A DNA stretch of 64,000 bases from Prorocentrum cordatum (Eukaryota; Sar; Dinophyceae; Prorocentrales; Prorocentraceae). The stretch is from NCBI GenBank assembly GCA_963575745.1, contig CAUYUJ010019938.1, positions 47,501 to 111,500 on the forward strand, read 5' to 3'. Position numbers and translations under genes: made by a program. How positions within the stretch are numbered: the stretch's first letter is position 1; each line of letters opens with the position of its first letter. Of this stretch, positions 11,370 through 22,753 are shown piece after piece. The notes under the pieces are model-generated. The model was not told the DNA's origin. It ran no database searches and worked only from the letters and a program-made list of their open reading frames with translations.

Positions 11370-12239
11370 AATACGGAGGAGGAAATGCATCATGACCAAG
11401 GGCAGGGGAAGGACGTACAAGAAGTGATGGGAGAAGGATGCGGACGAGTAGGAAGACAAGGAGGAAGCCTCATCCTTCTGTCTCCCTCGGGCCTCTCAAT
11501 CCCCCCATCCTTTTGATCCTCGGCCTCCTCTGCCTGTCGGCCCGAATCCATGCGCCTGAGTGCAGCGCGGAACCCCATCACGACAGCAGACCGCAGATCT
11601 TGAGATCCTAGCTGGGAGCTGCGATAATCAAGAACAAGCCCCCTGCCCCATGCTGCGCAACCCTCCGAGGCGTGCCGAAGTCGCTACCTTCGGCGCAGTC
11701 CCGGAAGCTCTACATGGGGGTAGCTGTGTGTATGGGGCGCGTAAAGATTGCATGCGTTTGCATGTACAAGCACGTGAAGTACGTGAACACATCAGTCCAC
11801 CCACACACTGGCACCATGAGTGCTGCACGTGCGCAGAAAGTTCGAATTACTGCATGCCCTTGGGCGCATACAGGAGGGTTGGCGGCAAGTTTTCCATCGT
11901 ATAAGGCGGAACAGGGCGGGGCTGGTATGCCTGGCAGCTGTCGTTGTTGAGTCATGAGGGACTAGTGGCAGGTTTGCCAATGATTCGGGAGGGCGTGGCC
12001 ATCGATTATACGTCGCAGCTATTGTGACCTCTGTTGCTGAGGGTCGGAATCTGAACGCCCCACCATCAGCTCGCAGACCTGGCCCTTCAAATTCTCATGC
12101 TTGAGACACCACAAATCATCGAGATGCCAAGAGCCCCTCACGTGCCCCTAACGACCTCCTGTTCCCCTTATCAGGTTCCTTTCATCCGGTCTATCGGAAT
12201 ACTGGCTCCATCCCATCCCCTCCCGCCTCCTCTCTTCTG
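11370..12239. other. No gene recognised
   Basis: Ordinary-complexity sequence with short frames on both strands. No domain motif, repeat or RNA gene seen. 12241-13130 contains three degenerate copies of a CCAATCGCTGGGG ... CCTCC-type segment (near 12272, 12632 and 13110), suggesting a local dispersed repeat. Confidence 0.4.
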
Positions 12240-12399
12240 ACTAACACTTGCAACAACCAGATTTCGGAGTCAACTCCCAATCGCTGGGGACCGTTACTCC
12301 TCCCAGCCTCCCTTCCTTTTTCCACGTCGTCCTGCCCAGCCTTCTATCTGGAGGCCTGCCAAATGGGGTCCGAGTAGATGGGGTCGAAAGATCGCGATG

Positions 12400-12460
12400 C
12401 ATCGCTGATACATCGGCGATGCATCGGCGATGCATCGGCGACATCGGCGACGCATCGGCG
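12400..12460. repeat. Short minisatellite CATCGGCGATG
   Basis: Four or five copies of a 12-base unit (GATGCATCGGCG) with diverged flanks. Confidence 0.75.
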
Positions 12461-12833
12461 CCGCTGGCGTGAAGAAAATCCGGCTCCCCATCTAGCCACA
12501 TCGGCGATGAGTCGGCGATGCGGCGCGATCCACCAACCCCATCTACTCAGGCCACATCTGCGAGGCCTGGAATGTGTCCTTTCAGTTGAGTGGGCGCGCG
12601 GGTCGCACTCAAGCAGACGCCATCCGCCCAGCCCAGCTCCCGATCGCTGGGGGGCACTACTCTCTCCTCCAAGCCTTCCTTCCGCCGTGCCGTCCCGTCG
12701 CACCTCATACCTAAAGGAAGAGCAACGGCAAAACAGAAACACGTGGCGCTCCGCGCGAATTTCTCGGATCGGCGCGGAGGTCGGCGCATATCCAAGACAT
12801 CCGCGCGGAGCTCCGAACATCTAGGTCTATGAG

Positions 12834-13014
12834 TATCGTTTAACCGATCCCCATCCCCAGCGGCGTGGCCTGGGCCCACTGGCCGATCTACCCCCCTAGA
12901 TGGGGATATAGGCCGTATCCTTCGGGTTTCGAGGGGTGTATCCCCAACTCAGGGGGTAATTTGGTGGGGGTCTCGAAGGGGATGGGGATGGGGATGGGGA
13001 TCGGTTAAACGGTA
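12834..13014. mobile_element. MITE, ends ATCGTTTAACCGATCCCC
   Basis: A 177-base non-coding unit with inverted termini: left TATCGTTTAACCGATCCCC, right GGGGATCGGTTAAACGGTA. A TA dinucleotide lies at each outer edge (12834-12835 and 13013-13014), which may be the target duplication. The interior carries TCCTTCGGGTTTCG and GGGGATGGGGATGG. The left terminus and the interior motif match the element occupying the last intron of the gene at 53.5-57.2 kb, so this appears to be a free member of an introner-forming family. Confidence 0.75.
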
Positions 13015-13489
13015 CCGAGTCTATACAATTGCTTTTCTTCTCGGAGCGTCACCTCTCCCGTCTATTTAGAGAGCGCGCGAGCCGCACCCAAGCAAAAGAG
13101 CCAGCCTTCCGACCCAGCTCCAGTCGCTGGGGGCCTTGCTCACGTCCAGGACGTGCCGGTCCGTCTCCAGGAAGGAGGACTGCGGCGGCCAGGGGTGCGG
13201 TGGGGGCCTCATCTCTTCTGGGGCAAGAGCCAGAGCCCTGATCTTCGACGATCTGATTTTTTCAGCCGGCGGTGCTCCTCGATTTCGGGCTCTGGGTCGC
13301 ATTTTTTTCGGTGCTGGGGCAATCGAGCGTAGTGACAGGACGAGCGACTACCACTGCGCAAAGGGTCGGGACCTCTGGAGCCGCGGATTGGAACAGAAAC
13401 AAAGAAAACATCGCCGGACCTCTGGGAATCGAGCTCCGTCCCCCTCCCCCCCATCCCCTCCCCGCGTGCGGGTCACATTCCAACCAGAG

Positions 13490-14535
13490 CGCCCACTTTG
13501 AAACCAAATGGGGCACTTTGCAACCAGCATGGGTCTTCCCACAAGGGCACTTTACAACCAGGAAGGCCACTTTACAACCAGGCAAGTAAACGCACATAAG
13601 TGACAAATGTTCGACTAGTTCCGAAATATCCATGGGCCCACGAAATGGAGACAACTCGCTCTCTGAAGCGTGTTGGTTGTAAAGTGACTCGTCTAAAGCG
13701 AGAATATTTGAAGTGGCCGATTCCTCATGGGATCCAAAAGGAAGCCTAGTGGAATCTAGTGGCACCCTTCCCACTGAGATCCTGTTGGCACAAGATGAGT
13801 CCCATGGGTATCCAACACGAGTCCGGTAAAGACACAGCCGTATGTTTTCGCATGTGCTGAAGCATGCGTACCCAGGAAACCGGACATGTGGCCAAGAAAT
13901 GCATGGTACATGTCGAACCAATACATGTCAGTTTCAAGCATGCGTACCCAGGAGGGCGGACATGTGCACAAGACATCGTTGATGAAAATCTAGCCAACGC
14001 ATGCGGATTTCAACTTGTATGTTTTGGCCTTGCAAACATGTTTTGCCCTCGCGCCTCATCGGATGGCAATCGCAAAACCTGTTGCCTTCATCTTCGCGGA
14101 AGCATGCGCACCCAGGAGGGTGGAAATGCAGCCAAGAAATGTTTTGCATCCCCCAGGAGGCCCTCCCAAAGCCCCGGAAAGCAGCAACGCGGCGGTAGCA
14201 GCCGCAAAGCGGTCCCCCTCCTTCGAACCCTCGTCATCCTTCTCCTCAGAGACCTCTGCAGATCACTCAAGCGCTCAAGAGCCTCAGAAGCATCTGCAGG
14301 ACGCAAAGGCGTTCAGAAGCCTCAGAAGCCTCTACAGAGCGCTCACGCGCTTCTGCGCTTCTGAAGGCTGGTTGTAAAGTGGCCGTTATGGTTGCAAAGA
14401 GCCCCGTCTGGGTTGCAAAGTGATCGTTATGGTTGTAAAGTGGGCCGCTCTGGCTGTAGAGTGGTCGTTCTCAAAGGAAAACCATGGACTTCGATAGTTG
14501 CTGGTTGTAAACTGAACTAAATCGGTTGTAAAGTG
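13490..14535. mobile_element. Fold-back-like element bounded by inverted short-repeat arrays
   Basis: The left edge (13490-13585) has four tandem copies of a CACTTTACAACCAG-type motif. The right edge (13671-14535) has about eight copies of its reverse complement (CTGGTTGTAAAGTG and variants, many followed by GCCGTTATGG). The interior carries three direct copies of AAGCATGCGYACCCAGGA (near 13860, 13937 and 14099) and no convincing gene. Arrays of subterminal repeats in opposite orientation are typical of fold-back and some hAT/CACTA-like elements. No transposase is present, so it would be non-autonomous. Confidence 0.55.
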
Positions 14536-14984
14536 TCGTTCGGGTTGTCAAGAAACCGCAGATCTCTCCTGTCCCCCCATCCCCCATCGCCGCTCGTGTG
14601 GCGAGGAACGCTCATCCACTGGGCAGTCTGTCCAAAGCCTGTGGACGCAGGCCTGTTTCGCGGCATCGTTTCAGTCCCATTATCAATGGCAGGTGCCCCG
14701 CACGGGCAGCATCCCCAGGGAAGTGGAGCCATTGTGTTCTGCGTTTGTGCTGGCCAACCCTTGCCCCCTGTGCTCCCACATGTCCTTCAATATTTCTTCG
14801 CGGGTGTGCAGAAGTGGTCCGCTGCACTGCTGGACCGCCTGACCGAAACCCCAATGTGCCCTCCACTCGCCCTCGCTCTCGCTCTCGTTCCGTCTCGCTC
14901 TCTTCCTGCTTGCTCGTTGTTGCTGATCTTTCACCCTTCAAGAACAAGTATTGCTGTTCACCCAGCCGGCGCACATTTGTTTTT
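14536..14984. other. Ambiguous low-confidence coding sequence
   Basis: The plus strand (14590-14860) and the minus strand (14683-14830) both show moderately gene-like codon use. Neither has a recognised motif or clear splice sites, so I do not choose between them. Confidence 0.2.
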
Positions 14985-15680
14985 CAATTGAAGTGCGCCC
15001 CCTCGGGGCTCGCACCCTGTTTATATCATGGATAATTGTTCTGCTCAAACATATTGTTGCCCCCTAGCTACAGCAGCATCAGCAGTCATCTTAAGACTGT
15101 TCGCTCTTATATGCGCGCGTGCCATCCAACACGTATATCCTAAATCATCGGTGCCCGCCCTCTTCGTCTTCGATCGTACCCCCTTGGGGGTATATCTTTC
15201 TTACCTGCAACGTGTATTGCATGCAGCCCCTACGGCAGGGGAAGGGAGGACGGATGGAAAAAAGGGACAAGGAAGGAGGAAGAGGATGGAGCACGAGAGA
15301 GAGAGAGAGAAGCAGGAGGGGGGCAAGGAGCAGAAAACACGTGGCAGAACCAAACGGGCTGATCGGGCGGGTGCACCCTAACAGGCGGGTCGGTAGGCGG
15401 GCCGAGGCGGCCAGGTCGAGCAAGCGGGTTGCTGAAGCGTGCGTCCTGCATAAATCGCGAGGAAGTCTCGAACGACAGCGCGATTATCAAGTAGATCGTG
15501 AGATAGGCCAAAGCGAGAGCGTGATTCATGAGTGTCGAAGGCGCGGCGTCTGAATACATGGCGAAGAAGTCCCACGCGAGAGCGTGATTTCTGCAACAAA
15601 TTGTGAGGACGTCCCGCGCGAGAGCGCGATTTGAGAAACGAATGCGCGAAAGCCGCTGTTGTTATAAACTGGGGGCCAAC
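14985..15680 (-). repeat. Family B dispersed repeat, mostly reverse-orientation copy
   Basis: Contains the family hallmarks in reverse: AAGACTGTTCGCTCTTA, CTTCGTCTTCGATCG, then GAGAGCGTGATT / GCGAGAGCGCGATTT sub-repeats. It starts with the forward-orientation leader CAATTGAAGTGCGCCCCCTC, so the copy is rearranged. No gene. Confidence 0.75.
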
Positions 15681-15726
15681 AACACAATTCTGAGACTCTA
15701 TGCTTTCCCTGCTTTTTTATTCGATA

Positions 15727-15727
<1 letters not shown>

Positions 15728-15758
<31 letters not shown>
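15728..15758. repeat. (TA)n microsatellite
   Basis: About fifteen TA dinucleotides between repeat-family copies. Confidence 0.95.
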
Positions 15759-15761
<3 letters not shown>

Positions 15762-15857
15762 GAAGGGCACTGCAGTAGAACAAACACTATGTGCGCCAGA
15801 GGGGGGATCAACCATATTTCTTTCTCTGCGCTGAGAGATCAACAACAACAATAATGT

Positions 15858-16475
15858 AAAGACTGTTCGCTCTTACTGGCACGCGTGTCTTGCACTCCGT
15901 ATATCCTAACCCTCGATACCCGCCCGCCCACTTCGTCTTCGATTGCACCCCCTTTGGGGGGGAATCTCTTCCTTGTCGGTCACTGACTGACATGCGAGGA
16001 ATTCTCGAGTGAGAGCGCCGTTCCTGAGTTCGGGGGCCTCTCTGGCCAGGGGCCCCCGGAATACATATGGAGAATATCGAACGGGAGCCCTTGTCGCCGT
16101 GTCCAGGTTCACCAACTTGCCTGAATTACGGGAGAGTCTCGAGCGAGAGCGCCGTTCCTGAATTCGGGGGCCTTTTTGGCCAGGGGCTCTCGGAGTAAAC
16201 CGTGAGAGAATATCGAGCAGGAGCCCTTGTTGTCGTAGCTGGGCCTCCGCCAACTTAGTTGAATTGCGAGGAAGTCTCGAGCGAGACTGCCGTTCCTGAG
16301 TTCGGGGGCCTCTCTGGCCAGGATGTCTCGGGGTAAATTGTGAGGAAGTATCGGGCGGGAGTCGTTGTTGTCGTAGCTGGGCCGCCAAGGGCCCACTCAC
16401 ATTTAGAGTCAAGCCAACGCTCGAGCGGGAGCCTCGTATTCAGAGAAGCGTCGAGGCGAGAGCGCGGGGAACCGC
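15858..16475. repeat. Family C: about 140-bp tandem repeat
   Basis: GAGAGCGCCGTTCCTGAGTT or close variants recur at about 16011, 16146 and 16283, with a GGCCTCTCTGGCCAGG palindrome in most units. The same array recurs at 31390-32150. Reading frames across it are repeat artefacts. Confidence 0.75.
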
Positions 16476-16559
16476 TTCAGGAGATCAACAATATTTTTCT
16501 TTAGAAATGAGTATTCAATACTACCAGCACAACAACAACACCAACAACAACAATCAGTT

Positions 16560-16885
16560 GACCCTCATGCGCGATGTCTCCACACAGAACATGCGACCAT
16601 CATGATTACCATCCACGTAATGGGGGACTCTTGTTCTATAGCGGGGTCCGTTATTCCCATTCCCAGATCTCCCGCCCAATGAGGTCTTGCACACACACAC
16701 ACACACCTCCTCCGAGGAATTTCAACATATCCCGCCTCGAAAACATATGCCTGCGCCTTGCTGCGCCGATGCGAGACCACCAAGTGGAACCCCAGCAAAG
16801 GGTAAAGCACAAGGAAATAGCGACCGACAGGATTGCCTTGGTGGGGATGGGGGCTGTCGGCCGTGAGGCAAGGACCTGGCCCTGA
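16560..16885. other. No gene recognised, short (CA)n at 16689
   Basis: Unique-looking sequence between two repeat blocks. It includes CACACACACACACAC near 16689. No motif in either strand. Confidence 0.4.
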
Positions 16886-16889
16886 ATAG

Positions 16890-17800
16890 AAAGGGAGGAA
16901 GTCTCGAGCAGGGCTGTTGTTGTTGTTGGGAGCGGCGCCGCTGCTGAAAAGAGAGTAGGGCGCTAGTCCAGCGTAAAACAAAACGAAGTATCGAGCGGGA
17001 ACGCTGGTTTTATTGGGACGGCGGCTTGCGGCGGCGAGGAGGAACACCACCTTGAGTAAGAAAGGAGGAAGCATCGAGCGGGAGCCATGGTTTTGTCGGG
17101 ACGGGGGCTGTCGGCGGCGAGGAACGGCACCGTCCTGAGGAAAAAGAAAGGAAATCTCGAGCGGGAGTGTTGTTCTTGCTGGGAGCGGCGCCAATTCAAA
17201 AGAGAGTTGGACGCCAGTCCAGCGTAAAACGGAAGGAAGTCTCGGGCGGAAGCGCTGGTTTTGTCGGGGCGGCGGTTTTCGGCGGCGGGGAGGAGGAACA
17301 CCGCCTTGAGTAAAAATAGGAGGAAGCATCGAGCGGGAGCCGTGGTTTTGTCGGGACGGGGGTTGTCGGCGGCGAAGAACAGCACCGTCTTCATGAGAAA
17401 GGGAGGACGCCTCGAGCGAGAGCGTTGTTCTTGCTGGAAGCAGCGCCAATTCAAAAGAGAATTGGGCGCCAGTCCAGCGTAAAACGGAAGGAAGTCTCGG
17501 GCGGCAGCGCTGGTTTTGTCGGGGCGGCGGTTTTCGGCGGCGAGGAGGAGCACCGCCTTGAGTAAAAATAGGAGGCAGCATCGAACCGGAGCGTTGTTTT
17601 TGCTGGGGGCGGCGCCGATGAGAGAAAGACTAGCGCGCGAGTCCAAGGTAAAACGGGAGGAAGTCTCGAGCGGGAGCGCTGGTTTTGTTAGGACGGCGGC
17701 TTCCGGCGGCGAGCAAGAACACCAGCCCTGAGAAAAAAGGATGAAGTCTTGAGCGGGAGCGATGTTGTTGTTGGGGGGCCGGTGTTGGCGATTCCCCAAA
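16890..17800. repeat. Family D: 255-bp tandem repeat built from about 85-bp subunits
   Basis: The segment starting AAAAGAGAGTTGGACGCCAG recurs near 16940, 17196 and 17451, a period of about 255 bases. Each unit contains three related subunits with GGGAGCGCTGGTTTTGTCGG and CGGCGGCGAGGAGGA. Two minus-strand frames stay open for 0.8-1.0 kb across it and encode repeated FLPFYAGLAPNSL-like peptides. This follows from the period being a multiple of three and does not show a real gene. Confidence 0.8.
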
Positions 17801-17904
17801 CCGCTCCAGCGTGAACCTCATGTTCAATGAAAATGTAGCCGGCGCCTCGGCGAGAGCGCCAGAGCGCCTTTAAGGTGTCCAACAATAACAGTTGTTCAGT
17901 ACTG

Positions 17905-17911
17905 AACAAAT

Positions 17912-17948
<37 letters not shown>

Positions 17949-17965
17949 GCAACAACAGCAACAAT
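17905..17965. repeat. (CAA)n microsatellite
   Basis: (CAA)n with CAG variants, immediately upstream of a family A repeat copy. Confidence 0.95.
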
Positions 17966-18838
17966 CACTTTACCCGAACGCTCAGTGTTCTCACCAGTGC
18001 CAGGGTTTTCATGCGACGCCAGCCAATACCCCCACTTTGTGGGGGGGCAGTGCAAGCTCTACCAAATATCCACACGACTCTTCGCCACCACCCACACCCA
18101 GCTTCCCGCCCTATGACGTTCGGACACTTCACTTCGTGGCCTGCGGACGACCGTGGCTACTACACTGGCGTGGAGTACACACCCACAGAAGTTGTTAAGC
18201 CTACGTTCGTACACCCACAGAAGTTGTTAAGCCTTGTTAACCCACAGAAGTTGTCAAGCGCGGTGCTAAAATTCTTAAGAACCCAATGGTTTTTGGAGAT
18301 TTCGGCGTGCGCGCGCGAAGAAAAAACGAATGTGTCCCGCATGGTATTATTTGACAGGGATGATGGCCCTGGCAGGTGCGCAACCGTTGTCGCAGAAGTT
18401 CGAAAAAGTTGCTCGCAAAAGCCCGTTTGACAGAAATGTTGAAAAAGTGTTGGGTTTCCTACGAATCCGCAAGAGCGCGCGGGATGAGATTTTGACATTT
18501 TTTTGTTGAAAAACCATTAGTTTTTTGATGTTTTTATGTTGAAATCGTTCCGAACACTAAGCTTTTGGAAGGATTTCGTCTTGCGCGCGCGAATGTCCAC
18601 TTTACCTTATTTTTTGCAAAGGATTCTTGAAATTTGATTATATTAGAACAAGAAATGTCATTTTATAGTGTTTTTTGCAAGGGAAAGCGGGGGGGAACAA
18701 AACAACCGGATCTTGATCACATCGAATTACCTGAGGCTTCCTCACGAAAATGATGAAAATGTAGCTGCGGCCTAGGCGGCGCAGGGGGGCCGTGCACCAG
18801 GGGTCCCAACAATAATTATTCTTTAGAATTAATAATGT
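17966..18838 (+). mobile_element. Family A (CAA-bounded) dispersed repeat, copy 1
   Basis: A 0.87-kb unit with a GC-balanced head (TTTACCCGAACGCTCAGTG, then CCCCCACTTTGTGGGGGGG hairpin and CTTCACTTCGTGGCCTGCGG) and an AT-rich tail with repeated TTTTTTGCAAGGGA and TTGCGCGCGCGAATGTCC. It ends CCCAACAATAATTATTCTTT and runs into the next (CAA)n. Five copies occur in the window, each followed or preceded by CAA triplets. No coding capacity recognised. Confidence 0.75.
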
Positions 18839-18854
18839 TCAACAACAACAACAA

Positions 18855-18885
<31 letters not shown>

Positions 18886-18922
18886 TACAGCAGCAGCAGC
18901 AGCAGCAACAACAACAACAATA
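18839..18922. repeat. (CAA)n/(CAG)n microsatellite
   Basis: Compound CAA/CAG triplets separating the family A unit from the next repeat block. Confidence 0.95.
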
Positions 18923-18924
18923 AT

Positions 18925-19169
18925 TTTAAGACTGTTCGCCCTTATATGTTCGAGTGTCCAAGAACGCGTATTTCCCAAACCCTCGATACCCGCCCTCTTC
19001 GTCTTCGATCGAACCCCTTTTGGGGGGTATACATTTCTACCCTGCAGGCTGGGCCCCGGCAAGCGGCGGGGCGGCCGCGGATCGTCGGCCTGGCCAGCGG
19101 CAGCGCTGATCGGCGGGGCGGCCGCGGACCGTCGACCCGACCCCAAGAGGGACGGACAAGAGACCGACC

Positions 19170-19226
<57 letters not shown>

Positions 19227-19400
19227 TCGAAGACGACGGCGACGACGACGACGAGCGAAAGCGAGAGCGATAGAGAACGACAGCAGGGCCACGAAGGGCA
19301 CGAAGTAGGCCACGAAGGGCGACAGCGGGGACACGAAGGGAATGCGTATGGGGCCACGAAGAGCGCGAACGAGCGGGGGCCACGAAGTGCAGATAATGCG
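18925..19400 (+). repeat. Repeat block with (CGA)n, duplicated at 20937-21350
   Basis: Begins AAGACTGTTCGCCCTTATAT, contains CTTCGTCTTCGATCGAACCC, a GC-rich GGCGGGGCGGCCGCGG section and a (CGA)n tract at 19168-19258, then GGGCCACGAAGGGC units. Near-identical to 20937-21350 except for a much shorter CGA tract there. Confidence 0.8.
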
Positions 19401-19900
19401 TGGCCACAGAAGGCAACTATGGGGCCAGTGAGGGTAGCAAGTGGGCCACGTAGGACAGTGAGGGGGACACAAATAGCGACAGCAGGGCCACGAAGGGCAT
19501 GCACATGGGGCCACAACGGGCGCGACTCCTGGGTGCCTGGGTGTCGGGAGCGCGGCGCTTGGGCAAATTGCAACACATTCCGACGCAAGGCCATTCTTCA
19601 GTAAGTTGCAAGCAAGTTTCCAGCGAGAGAGCGACTCCAGAGTGCCAGGAGAGCGATTCTTGAATAAATTGTAAGGAAGTCCCAAGCGAGAGCGCGATTC
19701 CTAAATAAAATGCGAGGAAGTCTCGGGCGGGAGCGGGGTCCTGGCTAAATTGTAAGGAAGTATCACGCGGGAGCCGTTGTTGTTGTAACCCGGGGGCCAA
19801 GGGCCCACTTTGAGCAGGAAGACTTTCCTTGTAAAAAACAAGGTGCGAGCGTCGAGGGGCACACTTTGATGTAGAAAAAACGGTATGCACCGGTGGGGGG
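19390..19900 (-). repeat. GGCCAC-type units and reverse family B fragment
   Basis: GGGCCACGAAGGGCA-like units (19390-19540) are followed by reverse-orientation family B sub-repeats (GCGAGAGCGCGATTCC, AAGGAAGTATCACGCGGGAG) and the reverse family B leader near 19840-19900. Confidence 0.65.
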
Positions 19901-19934
19901 GATCAACAATAATTATTCTTCAGAAATGAGAAAT

Positions 19935-20830
<896 letters not shown>

Positions 20831-20834
20831 GTTC

Positions 20835-20869
20835 AACAACACCAACAACAACAATTACAACAACAACGA

Positions 20870-20907
<38 letters not shown>

Positions 20908-20936
20908 CCAACAACAACAACAACAACAACAATAAA
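20835..20936. repeat. (CAA)n microsatellite
   Basis: CAA triplets with ACC/GAA interruptions. Confidence 0.95.
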
Positions 20937-21350
20937 TTTAAGACCGTTCGCCCTTATATGCTCGAGTGTCCAAGAACGCGTATTTCCCAAACCCTCGATA
21001 CCCGCCCTCTTCGTCTTCGATCGAACCCCTTTTGGGGGGTATACATTTCTACCCTGCAGGCCGGGCCCCGGCAAGCGGCGGGGTGGCCGCGGACCGTCGG
21101 CCTGGTCAGCGGCAGCGCTGATCGGCGGGGCGGCCACGGACCGTCGACCCGACCCCAAGAGGGACGGACAGGGGACCGACCACGACGACAACGACAACGA
21201 CGATGACGACGACGACGACGACGAGCGAAAGCGAACGCGAGAGAAAACGACAGCAGGGCCACGAAGGGCACGAAGTAGGCCACGAAGGGCGACAGCGGGG
21301 ACACGAAGGGAATGCGTATGGGGCCACGAAAAGCGCGAACGAGCGGGGGC
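20937..21350 (+). repeat. Second copy of the 18925-19400 block
   Basis: Near-identical to 18925-19400 from AAGACCGTTCGCCCTTATAT through GCGCGAACGAGCGGGGGC, with the CGA array reduced and interrupted. Confidence 0.8.
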
Positions 21351-21359
21351 AACAACAAC

Positions 21360-21960
21360 AACACATTATTTCAAGACCGTTCGCACTTACCTGGTCGCGT
21401 GCCACTCAACACGCATATCCCAAACCCTCGATGCCCGCCCTTTCCGTCTGCAATCGTACCCATTGGAGGGTATATATATTTCTTACCTGCAACGTGTGTT
21501 TCGTGCAGCCCTTGAAGGACGGAAGAAAAGATGGATTGAAGAAAGGGACAAGGGGGAAGTAGGAGGATGGAGCACGAGAAAGAATGGCAGGACGGGGGCC
21601 AGGAGCAGAAAACATGTGGCAGAACTCAAACGCCGCCCCACGCAACCCGGTCGCGCAGGCGGGTTGCTGAAGCGTCCTGCATGAGTCGCGAAGAAATCTC
21701 GAACGACAGTGCGATTCCCAAGGATGTCGCAAATAAAACCCACAGCGTGAACGTGAGTCCTACATGTCGAAAGCGCGGCGTTTGAATGAATTGCGAAAGT
21801 GTCCCACGCGATAGCAGGATTCCTGCATAAATTGCGAGGGCGTCCCGCGCGAGAGCGCGATTTGAGAAACAAATGCGAAGAAGTATCAGGCAAGAGCCGC
21901 TGTTGTTGTAAACCGCGGGCCAACAACACAATTCTGACAGACTCAATACTTCCCGCGTTA
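21360..21960 (-). repeat. Family B dispersed repeat, reverse copy
   Basis: CAAGACCGTTCGCACTTACC, TTGGAGGGTATATATATTTC and GAGAGCGCGATTTGAG sub-repeats in reverse orientation. No gene. Confidence 0.7.
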
Positions 21961-22099
21961 CATATGCAAGTCCCCCCCCCCCGCAAAAACAAAACAAAGA
22001 AAACACACACAAAAAAAAACGAGCCTCAGGAAGAGCACTTCAATCGAAAAAGCAATGCGCCCCAACAACAATTATGAATTAGCAATGAGAATTCAACGG

Positions 22100-22440
22100 A
22101 TCCCGCGTGATACTTCCTCACTATAAATTCCCAAATCGCGCTCTCGCGCAAGACGTCATCACAATGTGTCGCAGAAATCGCGCTCTCGCGTGGGATTTCC
22201 TCGCCACGTATTCAGACGCCGCGCCTCGAGACTTAGGAATCACGCTCTCGATGTTGCTTCTCTCGTGGCTTACTTGGGGACCGCGGCATCGCTCGAGACA
22301 TCCTCGATATGCATGCAGGACTCACGCTTCAGCAACCCGCCTGCTCGACCTGGCCGTCTGGGTCCGCCTTCCCGACCCACCTGCTAGGGTCTGCCCGCCC
22401 GATCTGCCCGTCTGCTTTCTACCACATGCTTTCTGCTCCT
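22100..22440 (+). repeat. Family B dispersed repeat, forward partial copy
   Basis: AAATCGCGCTCTCGCGCAAG-type 40-base sub-repeats followed by CAACCCGCCTGCTCGACCTG. Truncated at CTTTCTGCTCCTAGCCCCTC. 22441-22700 has no clear feature. Confidence 0.75.
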
Positions 22441-22753
22441 AGCCCCTCTCGCGACCCGGGCGCCTCCCGGGGTGGAAGGCCCCACGTCGTCGTCGTCGTC
22501 AGAACCCAGTGAATCAGGAAGCACCTAACTGGTGCGCAGACAGGCGGGGACAGACTGGGTGGGAAGGCGACGCGCGGTCGTCAGCGACGTCGCGTCAAGG
22601 GGCACGTCGGCCGTCGCGCCGCGGCTGTCAGTCGCCCCTAGAGCCCGCGTTGTCGGGACTGTTCCCCCGCGGGCCAGGTGAGCTCGCTGCGTCGATTGCT
22701 TCAGTGGCCCTTCCCGGAGGCCTGGCTTGGCTGGCTCTGCCGCAGCTGCCGCG

